A program made the position numbers and the translations under genes. A stretch of DNA of 64,000 bases. Origin: Bradyrhizobium ottawaense (GTDB taxonomy: Bacteria > Pseudomonadota > Alphaproteobacteria > Rhizobiales > Xanthobacteraceae). The notes below the pieces were generated by a model. The model saw only the letters and a list, made by a program, of their open reading frames with translations. It made no database searches and was not told the origin of the DNA. Positions 44,030-53,834 of the stretch are shown in pieces (the stretch's first letter is position 1; every line of letters begins with the position of its first letter). The DNA is taken from the NCBI RefSeq assembly GCF_002278135.3, contig NZ_CP029425.2, forward strand, positions 5,866,001 through 5,930,000. Direction: 5' to 3'.

Positions 44030-45241
44030 TCACGTCCCCTTCAGCAATTCACTCGCCACCACCCAGTCGTTGCCGTCGAACTGGAGCATATAGCCATCCT
44101 TGATCGGGCGGAAATCCTGCGGCGTGGTATTGAGCGTGATGCCGGGCATCAGCAGCGACAGCGGCACGCTCTTCAGGTTCGCCGCCTGCGCCATGATGTT
44201 CTCGCGCGTCAGATTGTCCTTGCACTGCTTCAGCAGCACCACCAATGCCTCGGCGACGGTGTAGCCGTAGAGTCCGGCGACGTTGTTGACGTCGGCATTG
44301 GGCAGGCGCTTCTTCATGAAGTCGATATAGGCCGTCATCGCCGGATCGTTCTTCGGCGTCTCGACGAACGGTTTCAGCGACCCGAGCGAGAGCACGCCCT
44401 TGCCGGCCTCGAGACCCGCAGGGACCATCACGGTCGCCTTGTTGGCGCAGCCGGAGGCGAGGAAGCGCGTCGGCTGCCAGCCGACCTCGTGGGCTTTCCT
44501 GATCGCCTGCGCGCAGGCGCGCGGCGTCACCGAATAAATCATGAAGACGTCGGCCTTGGTGTTCGCCAGCGTCAGCACCTGGGAATCGACGGTGGGATCC
44601 GCGACCTCGAAGCTCGAGGCCATCGCGATCGCCTTGTCGGCGTCGGCGCCGAGCGCCTCCTTGACGCCGCGAAGATATTCCTTGCCGGCATCGTCGTTCT
44701 GGTAGAGCACGGCGAAGCGCGCGTTCGGGTTCTTGGCGCGGGCATAGGCGACGTCGATCGCGGCCTCGCTGGTGTAGTTCGGCGCCCAGGGCAGCGCCAT
44801 CGACCAGGGCATGTTGGCCGGATCGTTCCATTTCGAGGCCGAGCTGATCAGAAAGAGCTGCGGCACCTTGTTGCTGTTGAGATATTTTGCGATCGCCGAG
44901 CTCGGCGCCGTGCCCATGGTCGCGAAGATGAAGGCGACGCCGTCGCCTTCGACGAGCCGCCGCGCCGCCTCCATGGTCTTGGGCGGCGAGAACGCGTCGT
45001 CCAGCGAGATCAAATTGAGCTTGCGGCCGCCAACCCCGCCCTTCTCGTTGACCTCGTCGAAATAGGCCGCGATCACCTTGCCCGTGATGCTGAGCGGCGA
45101 GGCCGGCCCGCTATAGGGCATGGTGTTGCCGATCTTGATCTCGGTGTCGCTGACGCCCGGACCGTAGGATTTTTGCGCGGAGACGGATGTGGACAGGCAG
45201 GCGGCAGCGAGCGCTGCGGCCAGGGCCAAGGCGGCTTTCAT
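44030..45241 (-). CDS. ABC-transporter substrate-binding protein, branched-chain amino acid (LivK) type
   Basis: 403-residue periplasmic binding protein with signal [23 protein letters not shown]. Type-1 periplasmic fold: [58 protein letters not shown] matches the Peripla_BP_6 family. The permease and ATPase genes are not in the window, so either it is an orphan or they are elsewhere. In Bradyrhizobium such orphans are numerous; ligands range from amino acids to aromatic acids. Ligand here unknown. Confidence 0.9.
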   Translation of the reverse strand: MKAALALAAALAAACLSTSVSAQKSYGPGVSDTEIKIGNTMPYSGPASPLSITGKVIAAYFDEVNEKGGVGGRKLNLISLDDAFSPPKTMEAARRLVEGDGVAFIFATMGTAPSSAIAKYLNSNKVPQLFLISSASKWNDPANMPWSMALPWAPNYTSEAAIDVAYARAKNPNARFAVLYQNDDAGKEYLRGVKEALGADADKAIAMASSFEVADPTVDSQVLTLANTKADVFMIYSVTPRACAQAIRKAHEVGWQPTRFLASGCANKATVMVPAGLEAGKGVLSLGSLKPFVETPKNDPAMTAYIDFMKKRLPNADVNNVAGLYGYTVAEALVVLLKQCKDNLTRENIMAQAANLKSVPLSLLMPGITLNTTPQDFRPIKDGYMLQFDGNDWVVASELLKGT

Positions 45242-45352
45242 GGTATCTCCCCGGTGATCTCCGCGCGAGGCGGCCGCGCGGGTGCTGCTTTTTGTCAGCG
45301 CGTCAGATCAGCGGAGTTCCGCAAGATGGTCTTGCGTCGAGTTGCTGATGGC

Positions 45353-45928
45353 TCAGCCGCGCCGCTTCAAGCTGAAGCCCAGGCTGATCCAGCCCGCTCC
45401 CGCCATGATCAGGTCGATGCCGAGGAACAGGCCGAGGATATAGACGCTGTTCACCGGCCAGCGCGCGACGATCAGCAGGCCGAGCAGCAGCGTGATGACG
45501 GCCGACAGCGCCACCCAGACCCACGGGCTCTCGCGCTTCATGCTGAAGGCGAGAAACAGCCTGACGGCGCCCGAGGCGATCAGCGAGGCGCCGAGAAACA
45601 ACGTCAGCAGGACCGCCGCGAACAGCGGATTCTCGAAGGTCAGGAAGCCCGCGATCACGTAGAGCACGCCGAGCAAGGCCCAGATCAGGAACTTGCCCCA
45701 GCTCTTCATCTGGAACGCGCCGATGATCTCGGTGACGCCCGCGACGATCATCATGGCGCCGACCACGATCACGCTCGCCACCGTCGCCATCACCATGCTG
45801 CCGAGCGCAATGAAGCCGGCGATGAGATAGACGACGCCGAGCGCGACGATCCAGCCCCATTTGGCATGCAGCGCCGCGATGCCGGAGCCGAGACTTGGGT
45901 GATGTGACGTGTCCGAAGCACTGGTCAT
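45353..45928 (-). CDS. HdeD-family membrane protein
   Basis: 191-residue integral membrane protein with six predicted helices and the DUF308/HdeD pattern (GWIVALGVVYLIAGFIAL, MIVAGVTEIIGAFQMKSWGKFLIWALLGVLYVIAGFLTFENP). ATG 45928 is chosen; the frame opens to 46027 but that extension is not hydrophobic and has no ribosome site. HdeD is linked to acid resistance in Escherichia, but in alphaproteobacteria the role is not established. It stands alone between the binding protein and the Rieske reductase. Confidence 0.85.
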   Translation of the reverse strand: MTSASDTSHHPSLGSGIAALHAKWGWIVALGVVYLIAGFIALGSMVMATVASVIVVGAMMIVAGVTEIIGAFQMKSWGKFLIWALLGVLYVIAGFLTFENPLFAAVLLTLFLGASLIASGAVRLFLAFSMKRESPWVWVALSAVITLLLGLLIVARWPVNSVYILGLFLGIDLIMAGAGWISLGFSLKRRG

Positions 45929-46056
45929 GACGGCCACTCCTGCTTGCGTAGCCCGGGGGCACGCGCCAGAATAGCACGCATCGTGCCGGGACGACAGCCA
46001 GCAGAGCACCCGTACCGGCAGTAACATTGACGCAAATCAAGATCGACTGCGGCGCG

Positions 46057-47580
46057 TCAGCCGCGCGACCGCTCCATCTCGAGCTCGGCCTTGAGGTTGT
46101 CGAGATCGCGGTAGATCGAAGCAATCGCGAGCACGCGGCCGTCCTTGCGGTACTTCAACAGGCAGTCCTTGCCTCCGATGCTGCCGTCGATCGCGACCTC
46201 GTCAAAGCTCTCGGCGTGGCCGACATAGTTGATCGGCACGTCGTAGTGTTGCGACCAGAAGAACGGCACCGCGTCGAAGCGCTCGCGCTTGCCGAGCATG
46301 TTGCGCGCCGCGGTCTGGCCCTGGCGTTCGGCAACGACCCAATGTTCGACGCGGATGGTTTGCCGGGAATGCGGATCGGGCCAGCGCGCGATGTCGCCGG
46401 CCGCGAAAATGCCGGCGACACTGGTCTCGAGATATTCGCTCACGCTGACACCGCGATCCGCCGCAAGGCCGGCGTGCTCGGCCAGCGCAAGGCGCGGCTT
46501 GACGCCGATGCCGACCACGACGAGGTCGGCTTCGATGACAGCTCCACTCTTCAGCGTGGCGCGGGTGCCGTCGAGCTTTTCGACTGTGTCCTTGAGATGA
46601 AAGATCACGCCGTTCTCTTCATGGAGCGACCGCACGAAGTCGCCCATCTCGGAGCCGAGCACCTTCTGCATCGGCCGCTCTTCCGGCGCGACCACGTGCA
46701 CCTCGATCTTGCGTGCCCGCAAGGACGCCGCGACTTCGAGGCCGATGAAACTGGCGCCGATTACCAAAGCGCGCCTGGCACTCTCCGCGGCCTTGATGAT
46801 GGCGCGGCTGTCGGCGACGGAGCGCAAGGTGTGGACATGCGGCTGGTCGGCGCCCGGGATCTGCAGTTTGACGGGCTCGGCGCCGGTCGCGAGCAGCAGC
46901 CGGTCGAACGGAAGCCTGTCGCCATTGCCGAGCGTGACGTTGCGCGTCTTCGCATCGATGGCGGAGACGTCGGTGTTGAGCCTGAGATCGATGCCCGCGT
47001 CCTGATAATAGTCCTGACCCCGCAGCGGCAGCCAATCCTCCGGTGCGTTGCCCGCGAGATAATCCTTGGAGAGGTTGGGCCGGTCGACCGGCATCGCGCC
47101 GTCATCGCTGAGCATGGTGATGGCGCCGGCAAAGCCCTCGCGCCGGAGCGTCTCGGCGGCCGCGAAGCCGGCTGCGCCGCCGCCGACGATGACGAATTTC
47201 TCCGGTGTCGGCGCGTTGCGATGAGCGGTCGACGGCTTTGGCGCCTCGCGCTTGCGCCGAACGATGATGTCGTCCCGATCGCGCGCGACCTCCCACACCG
47301 CCAGCGCGTTCAGGGCCGGCGGGCGGGTGGCTTCGCCCGTGCGCAAGGAGAAGCAGGCGTGATGCCAGGGGCAGCGGATGGTGTCTCCCACCACCAGGCC
47401 CTCGGCGAGCGGCCCGTGGTAATGGCTGCAGGCCGGCTCGATCGCAAAGATCTCGCTGCCGGCCTGCACCAGCAGGACGTCCTCCTCGCCGACATGACCG
47501 AGCAGTTTGCCATCCCTGAACGCGGTCAGCGACACGCCTTTGCTCAGGTCGGGTCCGCTCGGCTTGTTGTCCTCGGTCAT
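46057..47580 (-). CDS. Rieske-fused FAD/NAD(P)H oxidoreductase (AIFM3-like ferredoxin reductase)
   Basis: 507 residues. An N-terminal Rieske [2Fe-2S] domain has CSHYHGPL near residue 50 and CPWHHACF near 70. It is followed by a pyridine-nucleotide-disulfide reductase: KFVIVGGGAAGFAAAETLRREG, RALVIGASFIGLEVAASLRARKIEVHVV and VAGIFAAGDIARW. The fusion puts its own electron acceptor on a ferredoxin-reductase-type enzyme. 27 nt separate it from folE upstream, so the two probably form one unit; the electron partner is not visible. Confidence 0.92.
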   Translation of the reverse strand: MTEDNKPSGPDLSKGVSLTAFRDGKLLGHVGEEDVLLVQAGSEIFAIEPACSHYHGPLAEGLVVGDTIRCPWHHACFSLRTGEATRPPALNALAVWEVARDRDDIIVRRKREAPKPSTAHRNAPTPEKFVIVGGGAAGFAAAETLRREGFAGAITMLSDDGAMPVDRPNLSKDYLAGNAPEDWLPLRGQDYYQDAGIDLRLNTDVSAIDAKTRNVTLGNGDRLPFDRLLLATGAEPVKLQIPGADQPHVHTLRSVADSRAIIKAAESARRALVIGASFIGLEVAASLRARKIEVHVVAPEERPMQKVLGSEMGDFVRSLHEENGVIFHLKDTVEKLDGTRATLKSGAVIEADLVVVGIGVKPRLALAEHAGLAADRGVSVSEYLETSVAGIFAAGDIARWPDPHSRQTIRVEHWVVAERQGQTAARNMLGKRERFDAVPFFWSQHYDVPINYVGHAESFDEVAIDGSIGGKDCLLKYRKDGRVLAIASIYRDLDNLKAELEMERSRG

Positions 47581-47607
47581 GGCGCCGTCTCCTTGAGCAG
47601 TCGCGGG

Positions 47608-48234
47608 TCAATCGTTCGAATTGGCGAGCCCCAACAGTTCCTGGCGCGTCAGCGCATTGTCGCGGAATACGCCCAGCATGCGGCTGGTGACGAGATCGGT
47701 CCCGGGCTTGTGCGCGCCGCGCGTCGTCATGCAGTGATGCGTCGCCTTGATGATGACGCCGACGCCTTCAGGCTTGAGCACGTCGTTGATGGTATTGGCG
47801 ATCTGCGCGGTCATCTTCTCCTGGATCTGGAGGCGCTTCGCGTAGATGTCCACCACGCGCGCAAGCTTGCTGATGCCGACGACACGGCCCTGCGGGATAT
47901 AGGCGACCCAGGCGCGGCCGACGATCGGCGCTATGTGGTGCTCGCAATGGCTCTCGAAGCGAACGCCGCGCAGCACGATCATCTCGTCATAGCCTTCGAT
48001 CTCCTCGAAGGTCTTTTGCAGGATTTCCGTCGGATCCTGCGCATAGCCGGAAAAATACTCTTCGAAGGCACGTGCGACCCGGTCCGGCGTGTCACGCAGA
48101 CCGTCGCGCGCGGGATCGTCACCGGCCCAACGGATCATGGTTCGGATCGCCTGCTCGACCTCCGGCCTGTCAGGCCGTTCGACCGGCGCCTGCGCCACCG
48201 CGACACGTTCCAGCTTGCGCACTTGTGACTTCAT
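47608..48234 (-). CDS. folE: GTP cyclohydrolase I
   Basis: First enzyme of the tetrahydrofolate/pterin pathway, 208 residues from ATG 48234, with GGGGAGG about 8 nt upstream; a six-codon-longer start at 48252 is less likely. Zinc and active-site motifs are present: [50 protein letters not shown] and [22 protein letters not shown]. The N-terminal tail is about 20 residues longer than the E. coli protein. Co-directional with the Rieske reductase. Confidence 0.96.
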   Translation of the reverse strand: MKSQVRKLERVAVAQAPVERPDRPEVEQAIRTMIRWAGDDPARDGLRDTPDRVARAFEEYFSGYAQDPTEILQKTFEEIEGYDEMIVLRGVRFESHCEHHIAPIVGRAWVAYIPQGRVVGISKLARVVDIYAKRLQIQEKMTAQIANTINDVLKPEGVGVIIKATHHCMTTRGAHKPGTDLVTSRMLGVFRDNALTRQELLGLANSND

Positions 48235-48370
48235 CGAGATCCTCCCCTGCAACGCGCCGCATACAGAAGCGGCTCCTCAGCTTGGACGGCTGCAGTCGCA
48301 AAAGGTTCCCAGGATCAGGAAAAATCGGAGGGATGGCAGACAAGCCGGCTGGCCGGGCGAGAAACGACCT

Positions 48371-49261
48371 TTATGAGGCCGCTTTCCGGACCTCGACCAC
48401 CGCCTGCGCCCATTCGGCCGGCCGCTCCTGCGGCAGGTTATGGCCGGCATCGGCGAAGACACGCCGCTCGAATGGGCCCTCGAACTTGCGCGCGTGATGA
48501 GCGGTGCCGGGATTGACGCCGTCGCTGTCGCCGTCGATCGCGATGGTCGGGACGCGGATCGGCGGTTGGCCCGCGAGCTTCGCCTCGATCGCGGCATAGG
48601 CGGGGTCGCCCGCGACCAGCGCGTAGCGGTGGCGGTAGGAGTGGATCACGACATCGACGAAGTCAGGATTGTCGAACGACACCGCGCTCCGTTCGAACGT
48701 CGTGTCGTCGAACGCCCATTTCGGCGACCACATCGCCCAGAGCTGGCGGGCAAAGCCACGCCGGTTGCGCTCCAGCGCGCGGCGGCCGCGCTCGTTGTGA
48801 AAGAGATATTGATACCAGAGTGCCGCCTCTTCCGGCGGCGAGGCCGGCTCCATGGCGCGGGCGATGTTCTGGATGTTGTAGGAGTTGCCGGAGACGAGGC
48901 CGACCACGCGCTCCGGATAGAGCGCAGAGACCACGCAGGCCGCGCGCCCGCCCCAGTCATAGCCGCCGACGACGGCAAGCTTGATGCCGAGCGCGTCCAT
49001 GAAGGCTAGCAGATCCGCGCCGAGCGCCGCCTGCTCGCCGGAGCGCGGCGTGTCCGCGAAGCGAAATCGCGTCGGCCCGTAGCCACGCAACCAGGGCACC
49101 AGCACCCGCGCGCCGGCCTCGGCAATGATCGGCGCGGTCTCGGCATAGGCGTTCACGTCATAGGGAAAGCCGTGGCCCATGATGCAGGGCCAGCCGTCGG
49201 GCGCACCGTATTCGCGATAGGCGATGTCGAGGATGTCCGTGGTGACGGTTTTTTGTTGCAT
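48371..49261 (-). CDS. Alpha/beta hydrolase (epoxide hydrolase / dehalogenase branch)
   Basis: 296 residues without a signal peptide, cytoplasmic. CIMGHGFPYDVNAYAETAPIIAEAGARVLVPWLRGYGPTRF, nucleophile aspartate in VGGYDWGGRAACVVSAL near residue 103, acid in AIDGDSDGVNPG, and histidine in FADAGHNLPQERPAEW near the end. Third Asp-nucleophile hydrolase in a 10-kb stretch. Upstream gene encodes an HD phosphohydrolase on the same strand, with a repeat in between. Substrate unknown. Confidence 0.88.
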   Translation of the reverse strand: MQQKTVTTDILDIAYREYGAPDGWPCIMGHGFPYDVNAYAETAPIIAEAGARVLVPWLRGYGPTRFRFADTPRSGEQAALGADLLAFMDALGIKLAVVGGYDWGGRAACVVSALYPERVVGLVSGNSYNIQNIARAMEPASPPEEAALWYQYLFHNERGRRALERNRRGFARQLWAMWSPKWAFDDTTFERSAVSFDNPDFVDVVIHSYRHRYALVAGDPAYAAIEAKLAGQPPIRVPTIAIDGDSDGVNPGTAHHARKFEGPFERRVFADAGHNLPQERPAEWAQAVVEVRKAAS

Positions 49262-49286
49262 GATTTGCTCACGGAGTTGTGCGGTC

Positions 49287-49362
49287 GTAGGCCGGATGAG
49301 CGAAGTGATATCCGGAATCTGGCGCGGCCGGCCACGGATGTCGCTACGCTTATCCGGGCTAT
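49287..49362. repeat. Palindromic repeat (TAGGCCGGATGAGCGAAG type)
   Basis: TAGGCCGGATGAGCGAAGTG followed by ATATCCGG, and CCACGGATGTCGCTACGCTT followed by ATCCGGGCTA, are roughly inverted. It occupies the 105-bp gap between an HD-domain gene and a hydrolase gene. Non-coding. Confidence 0.5.
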
Positions 49363-49366
49363 AGGG

Positions 49367-50194
49367 CTATCTCTGCGGGCCTGATAGCGAGATGTCGCGC
49401 TCGGCGCGGAAGACATTGCTGTAGAGGTTGGCGATCCATTGCCGGCCGATCTCGGTCTTGTTGAGGTAACCGATCTCGGTCTGGATGTGCGGTGCGACGC
49501 TGTTCCAATAGAATTGTGGATAGCGGTTCACGATGTCGGCCGGTGAATCGTAGCCGAGCTGGCGATTGATGCCGACTTCCTCGAACTCGTAATAGAGCGC
49601 GTTGGCCTTGCGCAGATAGTTGGGATCGCCGAGCTGGCCGATGAAATCGGCGGCGCGCAGGATCGAGGCATCGACGTCATACTCATGGCCTTCCTGGGCC
49701 GGAAAGCGCGTTCCCTCGATAGCGCGGGCGATGCGTTCAGGATCGAGACCGGGAATGTGCTGCAGCCGCCGCGAGACATAGAGCTTCGAGCGGTCGACGT
49801 GATACATCATCAAGCTGGCGTCGGAGGCACCACGCGGCAACGAGATCTTGGTGTCGGCGGCATCGATGACGAAGCCGTCGATGTCATCCTCCTCAAACAG
49901 CCCGCGGACATAGCCGATATCGTGGGCGAGGCAGGCGATCAGGACATGGACGTAGTCCTCGGCCGTCAGGTGGGTATGGAGATTTCGGCCACTGAGGATC
50001 GAATGGCCCGCCAGCGTCACCAGCATCGTATGTTCGATATTATGGTAAAGGGCATCGCTGTTACCGATGCATTCCATCGCGGTGCGGGTTGCGCTCTCGA
50101 CCATGCTTGCAGCGGTCTCGCCGTACCGACGCCGCATAAACGTACCCAGCAGCTTCTCCAGGGATTCAGCCGCCAGTCTCGGCAACGTCATCAT
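49367..50194 (-). CDS. HD-domain metal-dependent phosphohydrolase
   Basis: 275 residues. The HD motif is visible as YHNIEHTMLVTLAGHSIL (first metal histidines) and LIACLAHDIGYVRGLFEEDDID near residue 90. Family members hydrolyse nucleotides or cyclic dinucleotides; here there is no GGDEF or sensor domain. The last gene on the minus strand before the transglutaminase operon, 215 bp after it. It could belong to the same transcript, but the gap makes this uncertain. Confidence 0.8.
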   Translation of the reverse strand: MMTLPRLAAESLEKLLGTFMRRRYGETAASMVESATRTAMECIGNSDALYHNIEHTMLVTLAGHSILSGRNLHTHLTAEDYVHVLIACLAHDIGYVRGLFEEDDIDGFVIDAADTKISLPRGASDASLMMYHVDRSKLYVSRRLQHIPGLDPERIARAIEGTRFPAQEGHEYDVDASILRAADFIGQLGDPNYLRKANALYYEFEEVGINRQLGYDSPADIVNRYPQFYWNSVAPHIQTEIGYLNKTEIGRQWIANLYSNVFRAERDISLSGPQR

Positions 50195-50409
50195 GGATGC
50201 AGCCCCGCGTGTCGGTGGTGTCCCATGTCAGCTCCCGAAGTCTCGTTCTTGTCCTCGACGCAACGACCCAGCATAGCCCATCTTGGGCCGAGTGACCAAA
50301 CCCCCGGGAACGCGATTACGGAAATATGTTACCGTTGTGCTATGCAAGATCGCGGTTGCGGTGAAGGCACGGCACACCCCGGCGGCGAGCCCGGCCGACG
50401 AGGCCGCGT

Positions 50410-51288
50410 TTATTCCACCATCACCACGTCCACGGCGACGCCGAGCTTCTGCTTCGGCGAGCCGACGATGATGCCGTCGACCGGCGAGACGTCCGAAAAG
50501 TCGCGCCCGACCGCAAGCACGATATGGTCGTTGGCAATCAGCAGATCGTTGGTCGGGTCGAAATCGACCCAGCCAAGCTCCGCCCCGCACCACAGCGACA
50601 CCCAGGCATGGGTGGCATCGGCGCCTTGCAGGCGGGTCTGGCCCGGCGGCGGAATGGTGCGTAGGTAGCCGCTGACATAGGCCGCCGGCAGACCGAGCCC
50701 GCGTAGCCCTGCGATCATCACATGGGCAAAGTCCTGGCAGACGCCGTGTCGCTTGTCGAAGACCTCGTTCAGCGGCGTCGAGATCACCGTCGCCTTGGGG
50801 TCGTAGCGAAACTCGGTGCGGATGCGATGCATGAGATCGACCGCGCCCTCGAGGATGCCCGCGCCCGGCGCAAAGCTCATCCCCGCATAGGCGCTGACCG
50901 GACGCAGCACCGGCACCAGCGGGCTCCCGAAGACATAGCCGACCGGCGAGGACGGCCCGAGGCTGGTCGCCTCGAAGGCGATGTCGCGGATGCTCTCCCA
51001 GCTCGGGCTGCCCGCATCGCGCGTCGGCGGCTTACGTGACACGGAGACACGCGAACGCGAGTCGATCCGCAAATTGCGATGCGCCGCTTCGATCACCACA
51101 CTCTCCGTCAGAGTGCCGAAGAAATCGCGCCGGACGTGGCGCTCGGCGGGACGCGGGCGGATATCGACCTTGTGCGAGATCAGCTCCTGGCCGCCGCCGC
51201 TCCTCGGCTCCAGCCGCAGCGTGCAGCGGGCGAAGCTGACCGGATTCTCGTACTCGTAGGTGGTGACGTGACGGATGTCGTAGATCAC
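50410..51288 (-). CDS. Transglutaminase-like cysteine peptidase/ligase
   Basis: 292 residues from GTG 51288, which overlaps the previous stop by 4 nt (GTGA). N-terminal bacterial transglutaminase domain MIYDIRHVTTYEYENPVSFARCTLRLEPRSG and a catalytic core with Cys in DKRHGVCQDFAHVMIAGLRGLGLPAAYVSGYL, His in DATHAWVSLWCG and Asp in WVDFDPTNDLLI. In family knowledge these genes occur with ATP-grasp and alpha-E proteins and are predicted to act in peptide ligation or cleavage. Third gene of the operon. Confidence 0.9.
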   Translation of the reverse strand: MIYDIRHVTTYEYENPVSFARCTLRLEPRSGGGQELISHKVDIRPRPAERHVRRDFFGTLTESVVIEAAHRNLRIDSRSRVSVSRKPPTRDAGSPSWESIRDIAFEATSLGPSSPVGYVFGSPLVPVLRPVSAYAGMSFAPGAGILEGAVDLMHRIRTEFRYDPKATVISTPLNEVFDKRHGVCQDFAHVMIAGLRGLGLPAAYVSGYLRTIPPPGQTRLQGADATHAWVSLWCGAELGWVDFDPTNDLLIANDHIVLAVGRDFSDVSPVDGIIVGSPKQKLGVAVDVVMVE

Positions 51289-53807
51289 GCCAGCCCCGTC
51301 AGCTTTTCCGGCCGGGCGGCATTGGGGCCGTGCGGGAAGTAGTGCTGACCGATCGCCTCGGCGAGGCTGAGCAGGTCCTGCTCCAGCGCGAACAGCGACT
51401 TGACCTCGAGCTTCTCGGCCTCCGCGGTCGCCAGCATCGCCTGCATCGCCACCGCAAGGCGCTGCGGCTTCTCGATCAGGCCGTGCTCCTTCAGGCTCGG
51501 CAGCGCGGCGATGTGCTCGTTCAGCGTCGTCACCTGGAACGCCACCGAACGTGGATTGTAGCCGTCGAGCACGGCGAGGTCGCGCACCGGCGCCAGGATC
51601 GGCGCCAGCAGATAGCGCGAGCGATAGGTGATCTGGCAATCCACAAGCGTCAGCAGGATGTCGAGATCCTCATCGCCGGCCTCGTCATAGGCGAACTGGC
51701 GGGTGAAGCGCGTGGTGTTGATGGCGCGCTCGGTGCGGCGGCCGATGTCGAGAAAGCGCCAGCCGGCGGCGCGGTTCATGTTCTCCTGCGCCAGCCCTGC
51801 GAGGCTCGCGAGTTCCTGCAAGGTCAGCTCGGCCGCGCTCAGCACGCCGTCGTCGCCCTCGACCTGGTAGGCCAGGCGCTCGGCCATCTCGGTGATGACC
51901 TGCCAGGCATCGGGCGACAGCCGCTCGCGCAAGGAGGTCGCCGTGCGCTGCGCCGCGCGCACCAGCGACAACGCCGAGCCGAAACGTTCCGCGCTCTGCA
52001 ACGCTTCGGCGGTGATCCGCCCGGGCGCGGCGCGCGAGGTTTGCGAGATCGCGCCCCAGGCCACCAGCAGGCGCTGGATGCGTTCGCCAGATTGCAGCGA
52101 GGCCGCGGTGCCCTTGTTGGGCCCGCTCGGCGAGCCCAAAGCGCGCACCAGCCGCAGCGTCGCCTCGGCGCGTTCGAGATAGCGGCCGAGCCAGAACAGA
52201 TTGTCGGCGGCGCGGCTCGGCAGCACGCCGGCGATGCGGCGGATGCGGACCTTGTCGGTCGCCGGCAGCAGCGTCGCGGTCGAGACCTGCTTGTCGGAGA
52301 CCACCCAGACGTCGGCGGCGCGCGCGCCGTCGCCCATCGACACCGCGCGCGCATCCGGCTGCTCGGCGATGCGACAGAAGCCGCCGGGCATGATGGCCCA
52401 GCCGTCGGGCGTCGCCGCCGCGAACACGCGCAGCACGAAGGGCCGCGGCGTGATCTGGCCCTGCTCCCACACCGGCATGGTCGACAGCCGCACCACCTCC
52501 TGGCCGACATAATCCATGCCGCGTGCGGCGATGGCGTCGATCAGGCGCTGGCGGTCGCTCGCATCCAGCTCGCTCGCGAGCACCGGTCCCGCGCTGTCGA
52601 AACCGGGCACGCCGCGCCGGTAGGCGCCTTCGATCGCGACCTCGTCGAGCCGCGACAGCACCTCCTCGCGCGCGCTGCGCTGGCCGCACCACCAGGTCGC
52701 GATGTGCGGCATCTTCAGCTCTTCGCCGAGCAGGCGGCGGCTGAGCGCCGGCAGGAAGCCGAGCAGCGCCCGCGCCTCCAGCACGCCCGAGCCCGGCATG
52801 TTGGCGACGACGACGCCGTCCTTGCGCAGCACGTCGATCAGGCCGGGCACGCCGAGATGCGAGGAGGCATCGAGCTCGAGCGGATCGAGCGAATTGGAAT
52901 CGACCCGGCGCAAGAGCACGTCGAGCCGCTTCAGCCCGGCGACGGTTCGGATGTGGACGCGGTTGTCGCTGACCGCGAGATCGTCGCCCTCGACCAAGAG
53001 GAAGCCGAGATAGCGCGCCAACGTCGCATGCTCGAAATAGGTCTCGCTGAAGCTGCCGGGGGTGAGCACGCCGATCCGGGGCTCGTCGCGGTCGGCGCGC
53101 GCGCGCAGGCTGTCGCGAAACGCCTCGAAGAACGGCGCGACGCGCGGCACATTCATCGACTTGTAGAGGTCGGAGAAGGCGCGCGAGAGCACCAGACGGT
53201 TCTCCAGCGCGTAGCCCGCCCCCGACGGCGCCTGGGTGCGGTCGCCGAGCACCCACCAGCGGCCGTCGGGTCCGCGGCCGACGTCGGCGGCATAGATCGA
53301 CAGATAGCGCCCGCCCGGCGGCGGCACGCCGCAGACGGGGCGGAGATATTCGGGACTGCCGGCAATCGCGGCCGCCGGCAGCGCGCCTTCCGCGACCAGC
53401 CGGCCCTCGCCATAGATGTCGCGCAGCACCAGTTCGAGCAGCTCGGCGCGCTGGGTGATGCCGGCGCAAAGCTGCTGCCAGTCGGCCTCGTCGATCAGGA
53501 GCGGCAGATGGCTGATCGACCACGGCCGGTCGGCGCTGTCGCCGGGCGCACGGTAGGTGACGCCGGCCTCGCGCAGATGGCGGTCGGCCATGCCGAAGCG
53601 ACGCTCGATCTCGTCGGGCGCGAGCGCGCCGAAGGCATCGAAGAAGCGGCTCCAGACCGCACGCGGGGCGCCGTCGGGGCCCAGGAACTCGTCGGGGATG
53701 CCAGGCAAGCGGCGATAGTCGCGGACCCATTGGGCAAAGCGGCGCTGGCCCTCACGCTGGCCTTGCGCCCTACCCGCCTTGTCCTGCTCGGCTGCGCCCT
53801 CGCTCAT
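51285..53807 (-). CDS. Circularly permuted ATP-grasp protein fused to alpha-E domain
   Basis: 840 residues. The N-terminal two-thirds (about 40-500) is a circularly permuted type-2 ATP-grasp ligase: GVTYRAPGDSADRPWSISHLPLLI, RIGVLTPGSFSETYFEHATLARYLGFLLVEGDDLAVSDNRVHIRTVAGLKRLDVLLRRVDSNSLDPLELD. The C-terminal third is an alpha-E domain (NLFWLGRYLERAEATLRLVRAL, INTTRFTRQFAYDEAGDEDLDILLTLVDCQITYRSRYL). In many genomes these are separate genes; here they are fused. It is coupled to the following transglutaminase (4-nt overlap). A peptide or amide ligase role is predicted from genomic context, not shown. Confidence 0.9.
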   Translation of the reverse strand: MSEGAAEQDKAGRAQGQREGQRRFAQWVRDYRRLPGIPDEFLGPDGAPRAVWSRFFDAFGALAPDEIERRFGMADRHLREAGVTYRAPGDSADRPWSISHLPLLIDEADWQQLCAGITQRAELLELVLRDIYGEGRLVAEGALPAAAIAGSPEYLRPVCGVPPPGGRYLSIYAADVGRGPDGRWWVLGDRTQAPSGAGYALENRLVLSRAFSDLYKSMNVPRVAPFFEAFRDSLRARADRDEPRIGVLTPGSFSETYFEHATLARYLGFLLVEGDDLAVSDNRVHIRTVAGLKRLDVLLRRVDSNSLDPLELDASSHLGVPGLIDVLRKDGVVVANMPGSGVLEARALLGFLPALSRRLLGEELKMPHIATWWCGQRSAREEVLSRLDEVAIEGAYRRGVPGFDSAGPVLASELDASDRQRLIDAIAARGMDYVGQEVVRLSTMPVWEQGQITPRPFVLRVFAAATPDGWAIMPGGFCRIAEQPDARAVSMGDGARAADVWVVSDKQVSTATLLPATDKVRIRRIAGVLPSRAADNLFWLGRYLERAEATLRLVRALGSPSGPNKGTAASLQSGERIQRLLVAWGAISQTSRAAPGRITAEALQSAERFGSALSLVRAAQRTATSLRERLSPDAWQVITEMAERLAYQVEGDDGVLSAAELTLQELASLAGLAQENMNRAAGWRFLDIGRRTERAINTTRFTRQFAYDEAGDEDLDILLTLVDCQITYRSRYLLAPILAPVRDLAVLDGYNPRSVAFQVTTLNEHIAALPSLKEHGLIEKPQRLAVAMQAMLATAEAEKLEVKSLFALEQDLLSLAEAIGQHYFPHGPNAARPEKLTGLA

Positions 53808-53834
53808 GCGCCTCTCCCTGCCCCACCATCATAC

